From: Sphaeramia orbicularis
Taxonomy: Eukaryota; Chordata; Actinopteri; Kurtiformes; Apogonidae
Length of the DNA stretch: 64,000 nucleotides
Direction: 5' to 3'
NCBI RefSeq assembly: GCF_902148855.1
Contig: NC_043966.1
Location: forward strand, 29,177,647-29,241,646
Part shown: piece by piece, positions 1 through 30,392 of the stretch
How positions within the stretch are numbered: the stretch's first letter is position 1
How the letters are laid out: the number at the start of each line of letters is the position of its first letter
The notes under the pieces: model-generated
Databases searched by the model: none
What the model was told of the DNA's origin: nothing
The model's input: the letters and a program-made list of their open reading frames with translations, nothing else
Translations under genes and position numbers: made by a program

Positions 1-199
1 TTTGATTATATTTTCACTGAATTTCCTTGAGTTGCAGCCTGAGGTGTGCTGAGACTTTGACATAACTTGTCTGAAGAGACAAACAGACAAACAACTCGAC
101 AGGCTGACAGACAGCAAGGCAAACAGAAAAATAACAACAGCAGCAGAAACAGATGAACAGTCAGTCAGTGCACATGATACCAAGGATAACAAGACTGAC

Positions 200-17806
<17,607 letters not shown>

Positions 17807-18751
17807 TTTCTCACAGTTGGGTTTATTCTCCTACAATATAAAACAGCATAAATTCTACACCAAGGACAAACATATAATTTAATTCATGGTTATCAAACAC
17901 AAAACAAGATTAGGCCTGATGTAATGGTTATAACCATGTTTTAGATGTTTTAAGTGCCTTATTTTAAAGTTAAATTACTTATATTTTTAACCTTGAGCTG
18001 CATGGAACAAACTGTAGCTACTCGAAATATTGTACAAAAATCCAATATGAATTAGGTTATGGTGATATTTTATACTATGCTAATTTTATTTAATATAGTT
18101 ACTTGATGTATCGTTCCTTAGTTCCTACTGCATCGTTACTTCGGAGGAACTGTAAACTGAATTTAGTTACATCCGCCTACGTTAACAATTCACTTGTGAG
18201 TCTGTTATGATTACTTTACATATAAGTTATAACGTTAGTTTATCTAAGCAAGTATTATTTTTTGTCCTTCTTCCACTGTTGTTTTTTTTATTTTTTAAAT
18301 CATTTTCTTACAGTTGGGTTTATTCTCTTACAATATAAAACATAATTTCTACACCAAAGACAAACATATAATTTAATTCATAGTTATCAAACACAAAACA
18401 AGATTAGGCCTGATGTAATGGTTATAACCATGTTTTAGATGTTTTAAGTGCCTTATTTTAAAGTTAAATTACTTATATTTTTAACCTTGAGCTGCATGGA
18501 ACAAACTGTAGCCACAAGAAATATTGTACAAAAATCCAATATGAATTAGGTTATGGTGATATTTTATACTATACTAATTTTATTTAATATAGTTACTTGA
18601 TGTATCGTCCCTTAGTTCCTACTGCATCGTTACTTCTGAGGAACCGTAAACTGAATTTAGTTACATCCGCCTACGTTAACAATTCACTTGTGAGTCTGTT
18701 ATGATAACTTTAAATATAAGTGATAATGTTAGTTTATCTAAGCAAGTATTA

Positions 18752-19240
18752 GTTACAAACGTTATTTAACAATGGTAACGGTAACGTACATATGGCTGTT
18801 TAGCTGTAATGTGACTGAGTTTAGCTAGCTAATGTTGTTTACCTTATGAGCTGCATCCGTTTTTCTCCCAAAAGTATTCGTGTCCTGGACTGTTCATGTT
18901 TTCCAGTCCAAATATGTAATTTAATAACACATTTGGAATTCACTAAATAACTAGACAGTCCTGTTTCTTACCCAAATCTCGACTCGTACAAAGTTTCAAC
19001 CACCAGTTTAAATCTCGGTCCGTTATAAACCGATGGGCGTTTCCACAGACAGACAATCCTCCTGTAGCATTAAATTGTTTTAATCTAATTTATCCCCGCA
19101 AATTAAAAAATCCTACAAATGTCAACGTTTGTGGCGGATTATTCTCCTCACTTAACTGACAACAAAACTTTGCAAAGTCTGCCATCACTGTACAACATTT
19201 TGGATTGGCGTGCCCACATCACCATGGTAACGTATGCTAA
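18752..19240 (-). promoter_or_regulatory. Probable NSUN7 5' flank / promoter region
   Basis: This stretch lies immediately upstream of the duplicated NSUN7 start region and has no coding potential I recognise. A motif resembling an RFX X-box (GTTACCATGGTGAT on the minus strand, about 19219-19232) is present with one mismatch. No TATA box or CpG island is evident, and the transcription start cannot be placed from sequence alone. Confidence 0.3.
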
Positions 19241-19560
19241 TTTCAAGGTCCTATTCTTCACGGATCAAGAATTAATCTTCTTAAGAAGGAATGTCCTCTG
19301 CCTATCTGCAGCATTGCGGACTTGTTAAAGTTTTACGGAACTTTATGTCAAACGAAAGTTTATGACAACATTGGTAGACAGTAAAATATCAGCATATAAA
19401 CTTAGATCAATCATTTGCTGAGGTCGTGCAGAACTTATTTGAAAATTACCAGGAGTCCATGAAGGAGCCACAGAGATCTGTCCGTCAAGGACTCCAGACC
19501 AGAACTTATGGACCCATAAACAGTTGGCTCTCAACCAGGACTCTGTCCTAGACCTAGAAT

Positions 19561-20015
19561 TACTTTAGTGGCGACTTCCCAAAAAATGTAACCTTTTCCT
19601 AAGTGATTTATCACCATTTATTATAATTCTATTCTCTACAGTTTACATTTTCAGTCAAAATCAATCAGGCATTTAATTTACTGATGTGCATGAATGCTCA
19701 AAATAAACTCAAAGGTTATTATTTCAAACCAGATAATATTAAAAGTGATTTTTTTAAACAAAACATATCATTAACTGAATGTAAAACAAGCTACAGCCAC
19801 TGTCATTTGAAAGACTACATGTTTTTTAGTGATGAATCAGTGTTTCAGATCATGATGGTGTTTCCACATTCAGTAATTCTTAACATCCAAATGGGTCATA
19901 TATGATGACTCTGAAAATTTGAGAAAATGCATTTTACCTGAATTATTTCAATGGATTGATAAGGATTGTGGTTCAAAAGTTATTAAACATTTTAGAACAG
20001 TCGATGCTTTTGATT
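19561..20015. mobile_element. Copy A of a TTAA-type short element (ends lost)
   Basis: This stretch aligns over about 450 bp, in the same orientation, with the better-preserved element at 24701-25207. Shared blocks include AAGTGATTTATC, ATCATTAACTGAA and CCAAATGGGTCATAT. The terminal inverted repeats are not recognisable here, so this is the older or more eroded copy. It lies between NSUN7 and the 3' end of CHRNA9. Confidence 0.75.
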
Positions 20016-22060
20016 GTTGGCAATATTGTCTTTAAAATATTAACTTAATTCCTGTGGTGAAAGTCCAGATATTCAACTGTCATAAATACATCTACTCTGT
20101 ACATTTCCACATCAGGTTTGTTATTAGTGTATATGTCTATTTTACTGTGATTTCCCCTTGTGTCTACATCTAAATAGCAATGTAATACTGGTCTAAGTGG
20201 TAATTTTCCCAGCAGTCTTTCCCTCAGTGTCTGAGCTGCAATGCCGGTCCAAATTACATGGTTCCTACTTCTCCTGGTCTCCCACGGTGATTACAGCCTG
20301 CTGTGGCCTATGCGGCTCAATGAACACTAATGGCACACAGTCCAGTTGGCTTCCCTCTGTCAGAAAATGTAAGATATTCTCAATTACATCAGGTTAGTGT
20401 GACAGTCACTTTGGAGAGTAGAATAAAAACAATGAAATTGAAAAAACAAAAACAAAAACAAAAAAACAGTTATTGTGCTCATCAGTTATCATACTGGACA
20501 GACTATTCACCATAATCAACAGCTGCCTTCTTACCCCATATACTTTACTTGCTAACTCACTTGATTATTAACCTCAAGATTTAACAATGACAGGACTGCA
20601 GAGACTAAAGTGTCACACTTACACATTACACAATAACCTAAAATTCTAGTCGATTCATCCATGATTTTTTTTTGTCATATCAGTAGTTTTATATTTTGAG
20701 CCTGACTTACTGCAGATAATGGGTGTGGAAATCCTATGGTGCAATCTTGTGCAGTTCTGTGTTGCTCCATACAGCTTCAAACACTAAGCTCTGGGGCAAC
20801 CATCATGACTGTGGCTGCTGGGAAAGGATTGCCCTCTAGTGTTAGATTAAGGTAGCACGGTAAAGGATCTGTAAAAGACACTGATGAAGTGTAATGTGAT
20901 TTCCACGGTGTGTTTATGAACTGCTGGTTGTGCTCCTTGCCTGATGGAGCACTTTAAAAGAGTTTTAAAAGTAAGTCAAGTTATTCATTAGAACTTTCAA
21001 GTGCTTGAATAAGTATTTAGGGGCATTGAAATATGACCAGCAAAATCATTGTAAAACCTACTTTTAAAAGATAAATGTATTTGTATCACACATTTTCAGC
21101 AGCAAAACGTACCTTAAGTAACAATTACAGTGCTGACTAGGTTGTTTTAATACCTGTTTTAAATATATTTACATACAGTACCATAGGGGTCAGCAGGTAG
21201 TATGTTATATTGTAAAAATACACCACATATTTTATGCAGAGTACAATATATCCCCAGCTATAAATATCATGCTGCACAGAAATGAAAAAATAAAATACCT
21301 AAAGTACCTGTAAGTACTGATTTCATATTTTCCTCATTTATACCATCTTGTATTGTGCTGTTTACTCCTGTCCTTTCATGCACATTTGTACACATACTGT
21401 ACATCCATCCATATATTTGTACCCCCACACAACAGTAATGAACTCATTCACCTGGAGTTCAAGGTATGGACTTTTGGAGAGGGGCTGTCTGAACATGCCC
21501 ATGCTGCATTATTGATGCTCCATATTACCTTACATCCTTGCTGCTTGTGCTACAAACAAAGCTTGCTCATTAACTATTCACTGAATGATTTTAAACAGAA
21601 AAATGATTCTGCAGATCCGGAGTGTGCACTGGCGCTGTGTCTGTCAGCCCCAGGCATCTGATTTCACAGTAGTGAATAAGACATGTGGAGCCTTTACTGG
21701 CCATATTTTTACTTGACAGTGGATCCCTTTACATGTACTCAATGGTCAGACGGTGATGTAGTTGTACCTTAAAGCCATGACTAAGGGGGACAGTGATAGG
21801 CTGTACATTTCCCACATTAACATGTAGGAAATGTATCCATTTCACTGTGGTTTTTGGACTGAAAATAAGTAGGTATGGCCTGGATCAGTAAGCAACAAGC
21901 AGTGCTGTTGCACGTTCAGTGTTATGTTCGTGGTAAATCAAAAGGTCAAATGTTTGTATGATTAAGCTCAAATGTCATGTGCATAATAAAATTATAAGTC
22001 AAAATGTTTTAATACTGAAGAATACAGCACGATTTCTAAAACACTGACTACAAAGTATAT
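20016..22060. other. Intergenic DNA between NSUN7 and CHRNA9, nothing recognised
   Basis: No coding exon, RNA gene or transposon end could be supported. A small (AAAAAC)n-like stretch lies near 20443-20467. Confidence 0.55.
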
Positions 22061-22066
22061 TTTATT
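22061..22066 (-). promoter_or_regulatory. Candidate polyadenylation signal of CHRNA9
   Basis: AATAAA on the minus strand, about 137 bases past the CHRNA9 stop codon. It is the nearest canonical hexamer downstream of the coding end. Confidence 0.55.
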
Positions 22067-22202
22067 TATATGACTGTAACCTAGTTTAGCATACAACATG
22101 CTTATAAAAAAAAAGAAAACAGTCTCCATTTTTTTTGATTAAAATTTGTAAGAACAGACAGTGAAATACTCTGTTTTTTTTCTCTGCAGCATCTCTGTTT
22201 GG

Positions 22203-25200
22203 TCATGGCGCCTTTCCAATGATGAGAATGCTCATGAGGAAAACCATGATAAAGAAGATCCACATAAAGAAGCGATCCATCACCTTGGCAATCTTCTTCC
22301 ATTCTGCTCCCTTTGCACACGTGGCCCTCTGCTCCCGGAAACAGTTTGCAATATACTCAACGTTACGCACCAGCTTGGTGTCAGAACCAGGAATGCTACT
22401 ACCATGGGTACAAAACACACAGGGGCCAAAGGTTACAGTAGGGCCTTGAACTGGATGCTTTTTATCTTCAGAGCAGCAGGGAAGCTTTTGTTCATCAGGA
22501 TAGCAGGGGACCTTCTGGTCTTCTTTACAGCAGTCACCTGTTACAATTTTGCCATTAGAGCCTTCATGTTTTCCTGGTGCAAAGTTTCTCTCCTCCCTGG
22601 TGATATGGTGCTGTGCTTTAAGTCTGGGATGCTGTTGTGGTTTGGGGGTCTGAGGCCTGGGATATCTGTGACCATGTCGCTCGTCTCGGCCGCCGTTGTT
22701 CCCTGGTTTACCGTTTGCATGAACGTGGGGGCTGATGTGCTGGGGACGAACATCATCCTGGAGGGAGTGAGATGAAGAAGTGGAAGAAGCAGAGGCACAG
22801 TTCTCACCCACCTCATAAACAAAGAAAATCTTGGACATGTAGTCAATGATGAGGACTTTTGCCCAGTGAGGTACTGGTTTGGCTTCAGCTCCACAGAAGT
22901 GGATGTTCATGATGAAAATAGTGAGAGCTGTAGATGCTGTGACCATGGTCATAGTGGCAATATAGTATTTACCTGTGTAACAGAGAGGGAAAAAACACAC
23001 AGCAGAAGTTTGTTATTAAAAATTGATGTCTTTGACTCTTGAAAAAATGTTGTCCCTATGGATGATTATGTGCTTCGATGTGACTGAGCTATGAAAATAA
23101 AAGAATTGATCAATCCTTATAATAATAACATATAGTGTTTCCTTTGTCCTCATATGTTCAATGCAAATAATGTTGTGATTATCAACATGTGTTATTAGCA
23201 ATGCAGGTAATACAGCGTTGACCACTTACACACAAAAGGATTAAGTTAAAATTAAAATTAAAAGACCAATGTGTGGACTTTTGACCAGACAGGCATTGCC
23301 TTGTGGTATCATTTGGACAAAATAAAAAAAAAAAAAAATCAGTATTTCATTGTATTGCATCCTCTCATTCCCAAATGCTTCAAAGAGTAATTTCAAAGCT
23401 GCTTTGATTTTATATAGAATACATTTTTGGATTCATTCCATACACTCATACCTATCAGCGGCACACTCTCTGAAGGCGGCATGCTCTCAGCCACCATTAG
23501 CTGGAACACTGTGAGAGCCAGGAGAACCGTCACCCCCAGGGAAACCTTCTCCCCGGAGTCTGCTGGCAGGTAGAATCCCAGAGGAGCCAAGAAGGAGATG
23601 AGGAAACAGGGCAGGAGGAGGTTGAAGATGTAGAAGGAGGAGCGGCGTTGCAGCAGTACAGTGTATGTGATGTCTGGATATGGGTCAGGGCAGCAGCCGT
23701 ACATAATGACGTTCTTAGTGGCCGGCATTCCATGACACTCCCACTCCACATTTTCCACAAAGTCTGACAGGTCACCACTGTCCATTCCCATAATTATGTC
23801 TACCTGGAATAATGAGTAATGCATGAGGGAAACATCCAGCTCCACACAATGAACTCAACCGTGTTAAACAGCTTTGTCAGCGGTAGTCTATTTGGAATTT
23901 GGGTTAATGACAATAACCTTTAAGTAAATGCAAATGCTTGTGCAGTCATAAGCACAAACACAGAGAGACTGATATCTGCTTGGAAAAATCGGACACTCTG
24001 CAACACTCAATGCAATACCTGATTGCCATTGTAGGTCCATGAACCAAAGGTGAGGTTACATTCCTGGCTGTCAAAGGGAAAGTAGGAAACATCCACCACA
24101 CAAGAGCTCTTAGTGATAGCAGGAGCATCCCAGGTTATCTCTCCATTGTAGCGCAGTCTGACATTGGTGTCCATTGGCCCTGAAAAGTCATCATCAGCCC
24201 TGCAGGAAGGAAAACGAGTTGAGATGCATCCATTAAAGTGCACAGAAGTCATTTACTTAAAATGAGGGAAACTGTTGTGAAAGAGGTCAGCTCCAATCTA
24301 AAATCCAATTGCTAGTGCACTTTGGATTATGCTGGAAAATGCATTTGAGTCAACAGTTTAAAGACAAGCTGTTAGAATCTAATCCAAGCTACTACAGCAG
24401 TATTGTAATAAAGCTATTTAAAGTTTCCAAGAAGTACAGCATCAATGTTTTGCTGTTTCTGTGAAAAGGCTGTTCAAGGCTATTTTGTTTTTGCTGACTG
24501 AAGAGCGCTGCAACTTTTCACTTGTGTTATATAATTTAAGCAGATTATTAGAGTATAATGATAAAATGAAAGTAGGTAACAGTGTAATACTGAAGAGCCC
24601 TGATGCTGTAGAAGTGTTTAGCTCCAAAGGGTGTGTATTTTGTCTGTATCTTTAGCTCTTGCTGAGGTTTTCTAGGATAATACTACATTAACACAGAGTT
24701 TTAACCAATAAAGACCCAGTGCTATTTTTGTGGCAGTTACCAAATGATTTTTTTCTCTATTTTGAACTTTTGTTAAGTGATTTATCGTCATTTACTTTAA
24801 AATCAGGTATTTCCTATATTTAATTTACCGATCGTGTAGATGTTCATAAAGGCTCAAATTAAGGTTAAGGGTTATTATGCCAAAAACAGAGAAAAGGGAA
24901 GAAAAGTGACTTTTTCCAACAAAATTTATCATTAACTGAACATAAAAACAAGTGTTTCCATCCACTGTCATTGATCAAACTCCATGGGTTTTACTGCATG
25001 AATCAATGTTGTAGAAGATGACTGTGTTTCCACGGTAACTACGGAGCCTCTGAACGTCCAAATGGGTCATATCTGATGACAATGAGAAGATGACAAACTG
25101 CATTTTACACCAATTATTGATAGGATTAATGGATCAACAGGTATTTAACTATTTATATCAGTAAATGATTTTGGTCGCCAGTGGATGTTTGGGTCCTTAT

Positions 25201-27488
25201 GGGTTAAGCTTCACAAGGGTTTGACAGGAACATAAATGGAAATTATCATGTTCTGTGTTTTGCTGTGTGAGTGTGTGTGACGTACGGGCGTACTTGTTAT
25301 AGAGGACAAGGTCAGGCCTCCACACCAGGCTGCTGGGGATGTGGATGACATCTAGTCCGTCATAGTCCTCCTTGTTCCACTTCAGGTATGCATCATGCCA
25401 CGTTTGTCTAATCCACAGGTAGGCAATCAGCACCTGGTTTCTCTCATCCTTCACAGTCAGCATTACAAAAGTAAAAAAAAAAAAAAAAGAGTGAGCTTCT
25501 GCAAATGCATCCATCTACACACTGACACACATGTGATATCCACTATTAGTAGCTCATTGAGATCATCTTGAGCTTTCCATTAACTCCCTATGAGTATTAT
25601 GTGAGCAGATACACTTCAACTGAAACCCAGACCTGTCTGTCAATATCGGGTGGATGAGCAGAGTCGCTGCTGTGGGATGTGGGTGGGTGTGGGTGGTTTT
25701 ACTATCTGTGCCAAGGCTTCACTGAAGCATTGAACGAGGAAAGCATAAGCGCTTTGGGTAACAGGATACTCCAATACACACACTCGGTAGTTGTCTGGCT
25801 CTCACTCTTTCCCTCTCAAACATGACAGGCTGACATTAGCTCAGAGAATCTGGTATGTCACAGTGAGATTTTGCAGTCAGTGAATGTAGCTGTTTTGTCT
25901 CTTCAACAATACACATCCCGAATGACATGCAAAACACAAGTGCTAATTCTCTGGGGGCTGACACAGCATTGAACCTGAACGGGAACCTGATCCAGCTGAG
26001 TAACAGTAAGCTCTGCCTGTGCAGTAGGAGGTCTAGCTGTCATTCATACACTACACATCAATATGCAGCCTTTAGTAACCACTGTGTTTGCAGTAATACA
26101 AACAGTAGCAGCACAGACTCTATAATACAGACTTAACTCACAGTCTCTTCTTGATGTTTTATGTCCTATTGCCTATAATGAGCTATAATCGGCTTTCTGT
26201 AATTACATGGACTTTGCCAAAGTCCTCAACTCCAGTAAAAGCACCATAGCTGTAGAATTAGTTTAGTGTTAACCAAAGAATGGTGTGATTGTAACTGTAA
26301 TGTATTTGTAATTGGTCACCCATAAAATTGTAGGATGATTATGAATTTTTTATGGCGCTTTAATTTGGAATGGGCATGGTCATTACTGGAAAGAGTCACG
26401 TAAAATTCATTAAAATAATATTCTCAATGCGCCGTTATAAATGTTGACAACTACACTTGAGACATTTTAAAGTTCATTCAGTTTATATTATTATTTGGCC
26501 AGAAATATATTTCAGCTGTATATAACTCTAGACTTTTAGACTCAATACAAGAAGCCTCCCTAGAGTATATAATGAGCTTTTGTGATCTTTCCTTTTGAGC
26601 AAGTACCCACCATGTCTTTGATCTGAGACAGTGTGATCTGTAAGGTGACGTTGAGGGCGCTGTCTGTGTCATCTACTGGTCGCAAGGCACTGGAATAATT
26701 GTCCATCAGATCATTTAGGAGCTTCTGAGCATAGTGACCCTCTGCTGAGTGAACCACTGCAAGGAAATAAAACAGGTCATCTGTCAATTGTACTGCTGCA
26801 ACAGAACATTGTGCTTTTTTATGTGGGACTGTCGCCACCTGAAAACTTCCAGGGTTCAAAATAATAAGGAGTTATGTACATTTTTGCAATTGTTTATCTG
26901 TAGCCCATGAAAATGTGGTTTGGAAAATGACAGCTGTTGGAATACCCCACACGTTAGAGAGCTACATGATGACTGAATATGTACACAATGCATCAAAACT
27001 GGTTTATTTTTAAGGCTGCTCAAAAAAATCTTTTGAATGAATGAAAGAATAAAGAGAAAGGAAATAACAGTTTTAGTGCATTAGTAATAAATATAATCTT
27101 AGTTTATATTAGTTGTTTAGTTAAATGATGTGTAAGAGGTACAAACTTAGAATTTCATTTGAGGTTTTTCAGTTCAGAGTGCTTTCATGGCATGAATATC
27201 ATGGTGAACAATATTGCTAAAGTTACAAGAACCTAATTCAATAATGACATAAGAAAATACTGCTTCTATTACTCATACAACAACTGCCAATAATAATAAT
27301 AATTAATAATAATAATGGAAACAATTTTTAAAAATTGTCTTCCTCAAACAAATGGAAATGAGAGTTTGCACAACTTTAAAGTTGCTAAATGTTTTCAACA
27401 ATTGAAAGTGCAGAGACTTGTATTTGTTTACAAGAAAGTGCGTCTTACCCTCAGGAAGCAGCAGCGCCAGACAGATAAGGCGGATCAT
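22203..27488 (-). CDS. CHRNA9: CHRNA9, neuronal acetylcholine receptor subunit alpha-9
   Basis: Ligand-gated cation channel subunit of the Cys-loop family; alpha-9 with alpha-10 mediates cholinergic efferent signalling to hair cells in vertebrates. Six coding exons: 27449-27488, 26611-26756, 25294-25448, 24019-24199, 23452-23803 and 22203-22972. They join in frame to 547 codons. A hydrophobic signal peptide (about 1-18) begins [11 protein letters not shown]. The Cys loop is Cys147-Cys161 with FPFD between. Vicinal Cys211-Cys212 ([10 protein letters not shown]) mark an alpha subunit. TM1-TM3 follow (TM2 has [19 protein letters not shown]), and TM4 is near the C-terminus ([13 protein letters not shown]). 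The TM3-TM4 cytoplasmic loop is longer than in human alpha-9 (479 residues in total) and carries His-, Pro- and Cys-rich sequence. Alpha-10 is the main alternative; the neighbours and the overall match favour alpha-9. Confidence 0.95.
24701..25207. mobile_element. TTAA-flanked short DNA element (copy B)
   Basis: The 507-bp element starts TTAACCAATAAAGACCCA and ends with the inverted form (reverse complement TTAACCCATAAGGACCCA). TTAA sits at both ends, as expected for a piggyBac-type target site. It has no transposase. It lies in the CHRNA9 intron between exons 3 and 4 and shares its interior with the relic at 19561-20015. Confidence 0.8.
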
Positions 27489-27780
27489 CTTGAGTATTTT
27501 AAATCACCTCCAAGATGAAATATATTGTGTCTGCAGCCACCAATCTACCAGCCCGAGGTTTCATTGAGTAAAAGGCCTACATGACGTCCGTTCAACCCCA
27601 GTTGAACTCAGTTTGCAGATAGCAAGGCACCATTTCATTTGGTCTTCCTCTCGGTCAAGCCAGCTCTTACTGCTTGGCAGGGGAGGCAGCATGTCTACTG
27701 ACTGAGACACGGAATAAAACTCCAGCTATCACATAGCACCAGCAGACAGAGAGAAACAGGATGCCCCTGAATGATCGCAT
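27489..27780 (-). promoter_or_regulatory. CHRNA9 5' flank
   Basis: Sequence immediately upstream of the CHRNA9 initiation codon at 27486-27488. I saw no clear core promoter element. Regulatory function is inferred only from position. Confidence 0.25.
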
Positions 27781-27902
27781 CACCACACACACGGCTATTC
27801 ATCTGTCAGTCATACACCTGCTGCCAGGTGGTTATTCCTATACAATACTGTCAATAGGCAGGAAGAGAGGACACAAAGAGGACACAAGGTGGGGATACTG
27901 TG

Positions 27903-28040
27903 AGTACTTTTACTCAAGTACAAAACTGAGTTCTTTGTACTTTACTTGAGCATCTCCATGTTTTTGCACCTTTACCCTTTGACTCCACTACAGTCAAACA
28001 TTATAGACATTATAAAGCTAAAAAAAAAAAAAAAAAAACT
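27903..28040. repeat. Dispersed fish repeat fragment with poly(A)
   Basis: The text GTACTTTTACTCAAGTACAA and TACTTTACTTGAG, followed by GACTCCACTACA and a run of about 20 A (28020-28039), matches a motif that recurs widely in fish genomes. The family and exact ends were not determined. Confidence 0.5.
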
Positions 28041-28779
28041 ACTACAATTGTTTAACAGCTTTAGTTACTGATTTACACTTTTTCTCATACCTCCTGTTCA
28101 TTGAAAACCGTGTCTTCTAATGCGCTGAATAAACTCTTTAAAAATGTCAATGTTCTGACCTTGATAAAAACAACAAACATGATGATCTTATACAATGCAT
28201 TATGTTTTCCACTTGACACGCACAAGATAAATGTTGTGCATCATCTGGGCCCAATTTTTTCAGAATTATATCTTTATAATCTCGTCATTTTTGTCCTTTC
28301 TATTTTCGTTTTATTATGTAATTCATTTTTATCTTTCATATTGTTTGTTTTTATCTTGAATTTTTTGGATTTTTTTATGTTGTTGGAACTTTTACATCAC
28401 TTTCATCTCATTACATCTTTTACAATTTGGACCTTTCCTCTATATTTCACTTGGCTTTGGTGAGGTCAATGTTTAGATTCCAGAGAACACTTTTCTCTTG
28501 TGCACTTCACTCTAAAAATTAGCAATCTGGTAAAAACACCTCCACAACACATTTCCAACCCTAAGTTTGTGCTTCCAATTTTTTTCTACCTGAGGCCTAA
28601 CACATACTGTGTCTTCTTCTGCATCCAAATCTTTCTCTTACATTTTTCCACAATTTGTTTTTTAATCCTGTTTCATCTTTTGTGATTGAGGGCTCTCCTC
28701 CATGTTTCTCAACAATTACAAAATATTCTTTATGAATCAGGAAAATTAATACACATAGCATATTATTTACCTTGCATGG

Positions 28780-29000
28780 ACAAAAAATGTTTCACCCTTT
28801 AATATTTTGTGATATCACTTTTAGCTTTGATTACAGCAGATTTCATGGCATTGTTTCAATAAGCTTATGCAATGTCAAATTATTATTTCCATCCATAGTC
28901 GCACTGATTTTTGGCCAGGATCTTGTATTGATGATGGGAGTCTTGTGTACACTATTTTCCAGCACATTCCACATATACTCAGTGGGATTCAGGTCTGGCT
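28780..29000 (-). mobile_element. Tc1-like transposase 3' fragment
   Basis: The minus strand encodes the C-terminal part of a Tc1-type transposase: PDLNPTEYMWNVLE (the PDLNPxE block near the third catalytic acid), then TLHKLIETMP near the end. Stops interrupt the frame. The nucleotide text (AATATTTTGTGATATCAC, GCTTTGATTACAGCAGATTT, GTTTCAATAAGCTTATGCAA) is a common fish interspersed sequence. It is a truncated, inactive piece between CHRNA9 and UBE2K. Confidence 0.85.
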
Positions 29001-30392
29001 GAAAAAATGAAAACCTGTACATTTTACTTGAACACCTGGCAACAAAATAAAGGCAGACTTATTCTGGTTCCTGACCCTAGATTTGGAAAAGGCGGCTGTA
29101 AACTACCCATAATTTAATATGGTATCACAAATGAGCTCAACCTAACACATCTACAGCAGTAAAATACACATTAATGCACAGTGGTATTAAAAAACACAGG
29201 TTATTTTACAGTGCAATCTTTTTTTTCTCCTTTCTTTGATAGGCTACATTTTAGTGATAATTATACATTTTTACTTATAGTGTAGCATTTTCTAAATAGT
29301 ATTAGTGGATTGGCACTTTCAGATATAACTATCTGAATACTTCAGAATACCAACAGTCAGTTCATAATAGTTTGACTCAATTAACAAAAAAATAAAATAA
29401 ACTGCATGAAACATACATATTCAGATTTTATAATTTTGCTGTCTGGGTATGTCTCAGTATTCTGTTTAAAACCTAAATAACTATTGTAAACAAATATATT
29501 TGGCTTCTAAGACGTCACAGAAAACCTGTATATGCAACAGCAGAAAGCTCTGCAGTAGAAATTACTTTAAATGGTACATTTTTGACAAATTTAACGAACT
29601 TCAGTGAATAGACTTTTGGTCAATGAAACTCAGCAGCTGAAAATGTTTCTTTTTGAAGGAACTCATGACCTTAAATAAATACGCATTTACCAAAAACTCA
29701 GTTATTTCACTGCCCTGCACTAAATACTGCCCATTTGTATATGGACAAATCGGCAACACTGAGATTACTGCCAAGATTTCTTGGAGAGGCTCACCATGGC
29801 ACAACATGTCATCAAGCAAGCCATCTGTTATTGTGCTCATTCTCAGCACCTTACTTAGACAAGGTGGTCCTGCTCATGATGACAAATACCCACAGTACCT
29901 CCCTGTACAGGCTTCAAATGTAAAAAAACAAAAACCGGATATGTTCAACGATAACTGCAGAAAAAGTAGCACTGTCCAACTTCTAAGTACTCCTGTTCAA
30001 AAAGGCAAACTCCAGTACACATAATTAATTCTCTGGTTCTTCTGTATGCACATTCTTCATCTAAATTGGCTTGCTCCATTTTCAACTCCCCATAGATTCA
30101 GTTTCTGTTGGTCTTGTTAATTTTGTGCTTCACCCTACTTTTTATTCAAATGTATGCACATCTAAACACACTTTCAATCATATACTATACACGCGCATAA
30201 ACAGTCCTCTATTCATTATTCGTATGACTGAGGTTTCATTATATGAAAAAGATGACTATTAAATGTAAACATCCTGTTATGGTACCTTGATCGTATTGAC
30301 TGTATATTATATTAATACCTACAGTGCAGTAAATATACAGAACCAAAACAAAAAGGACAGAGTACAGATTAATTTACACAGACTTTAATATC
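29001..30392. other. Intergenic DNA upstream of CHRNA9 and downstream of UBE2K
   Basis: AT-rich DNA without recognisable coding content. A 123-codon open frame at 29653-30024 (+) resembles no family I know, has no supporting context, and is probably chance. Confidence 0.5.

Noticed and set aside
19219-19232. RFX X-box-like motif upstream of NSUN7
   Set aside because: One mismatch, distance to the transcription start unknown, and short motifs like this arise by chance; kept only as a note in the flank entry.
22161-22775. 204-codon open frame on the plus strand
   Set aside because: It is antisense to the last CHRNA9 exon, whose minus-strand frame is clearly coding; no family similarity seen.
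28101-28463. 120-codon hydrophobic open frame
   Set aside because: Composition-driven (T-rich DNA gives Phe/Leu); no similarity recognised.
29653-30024. 123-codon open frame between CHRNA9 and UBE2K
   Set aside because: No recognisable domain, no promoter or splice context, AT-rich surroundings; likely chance.
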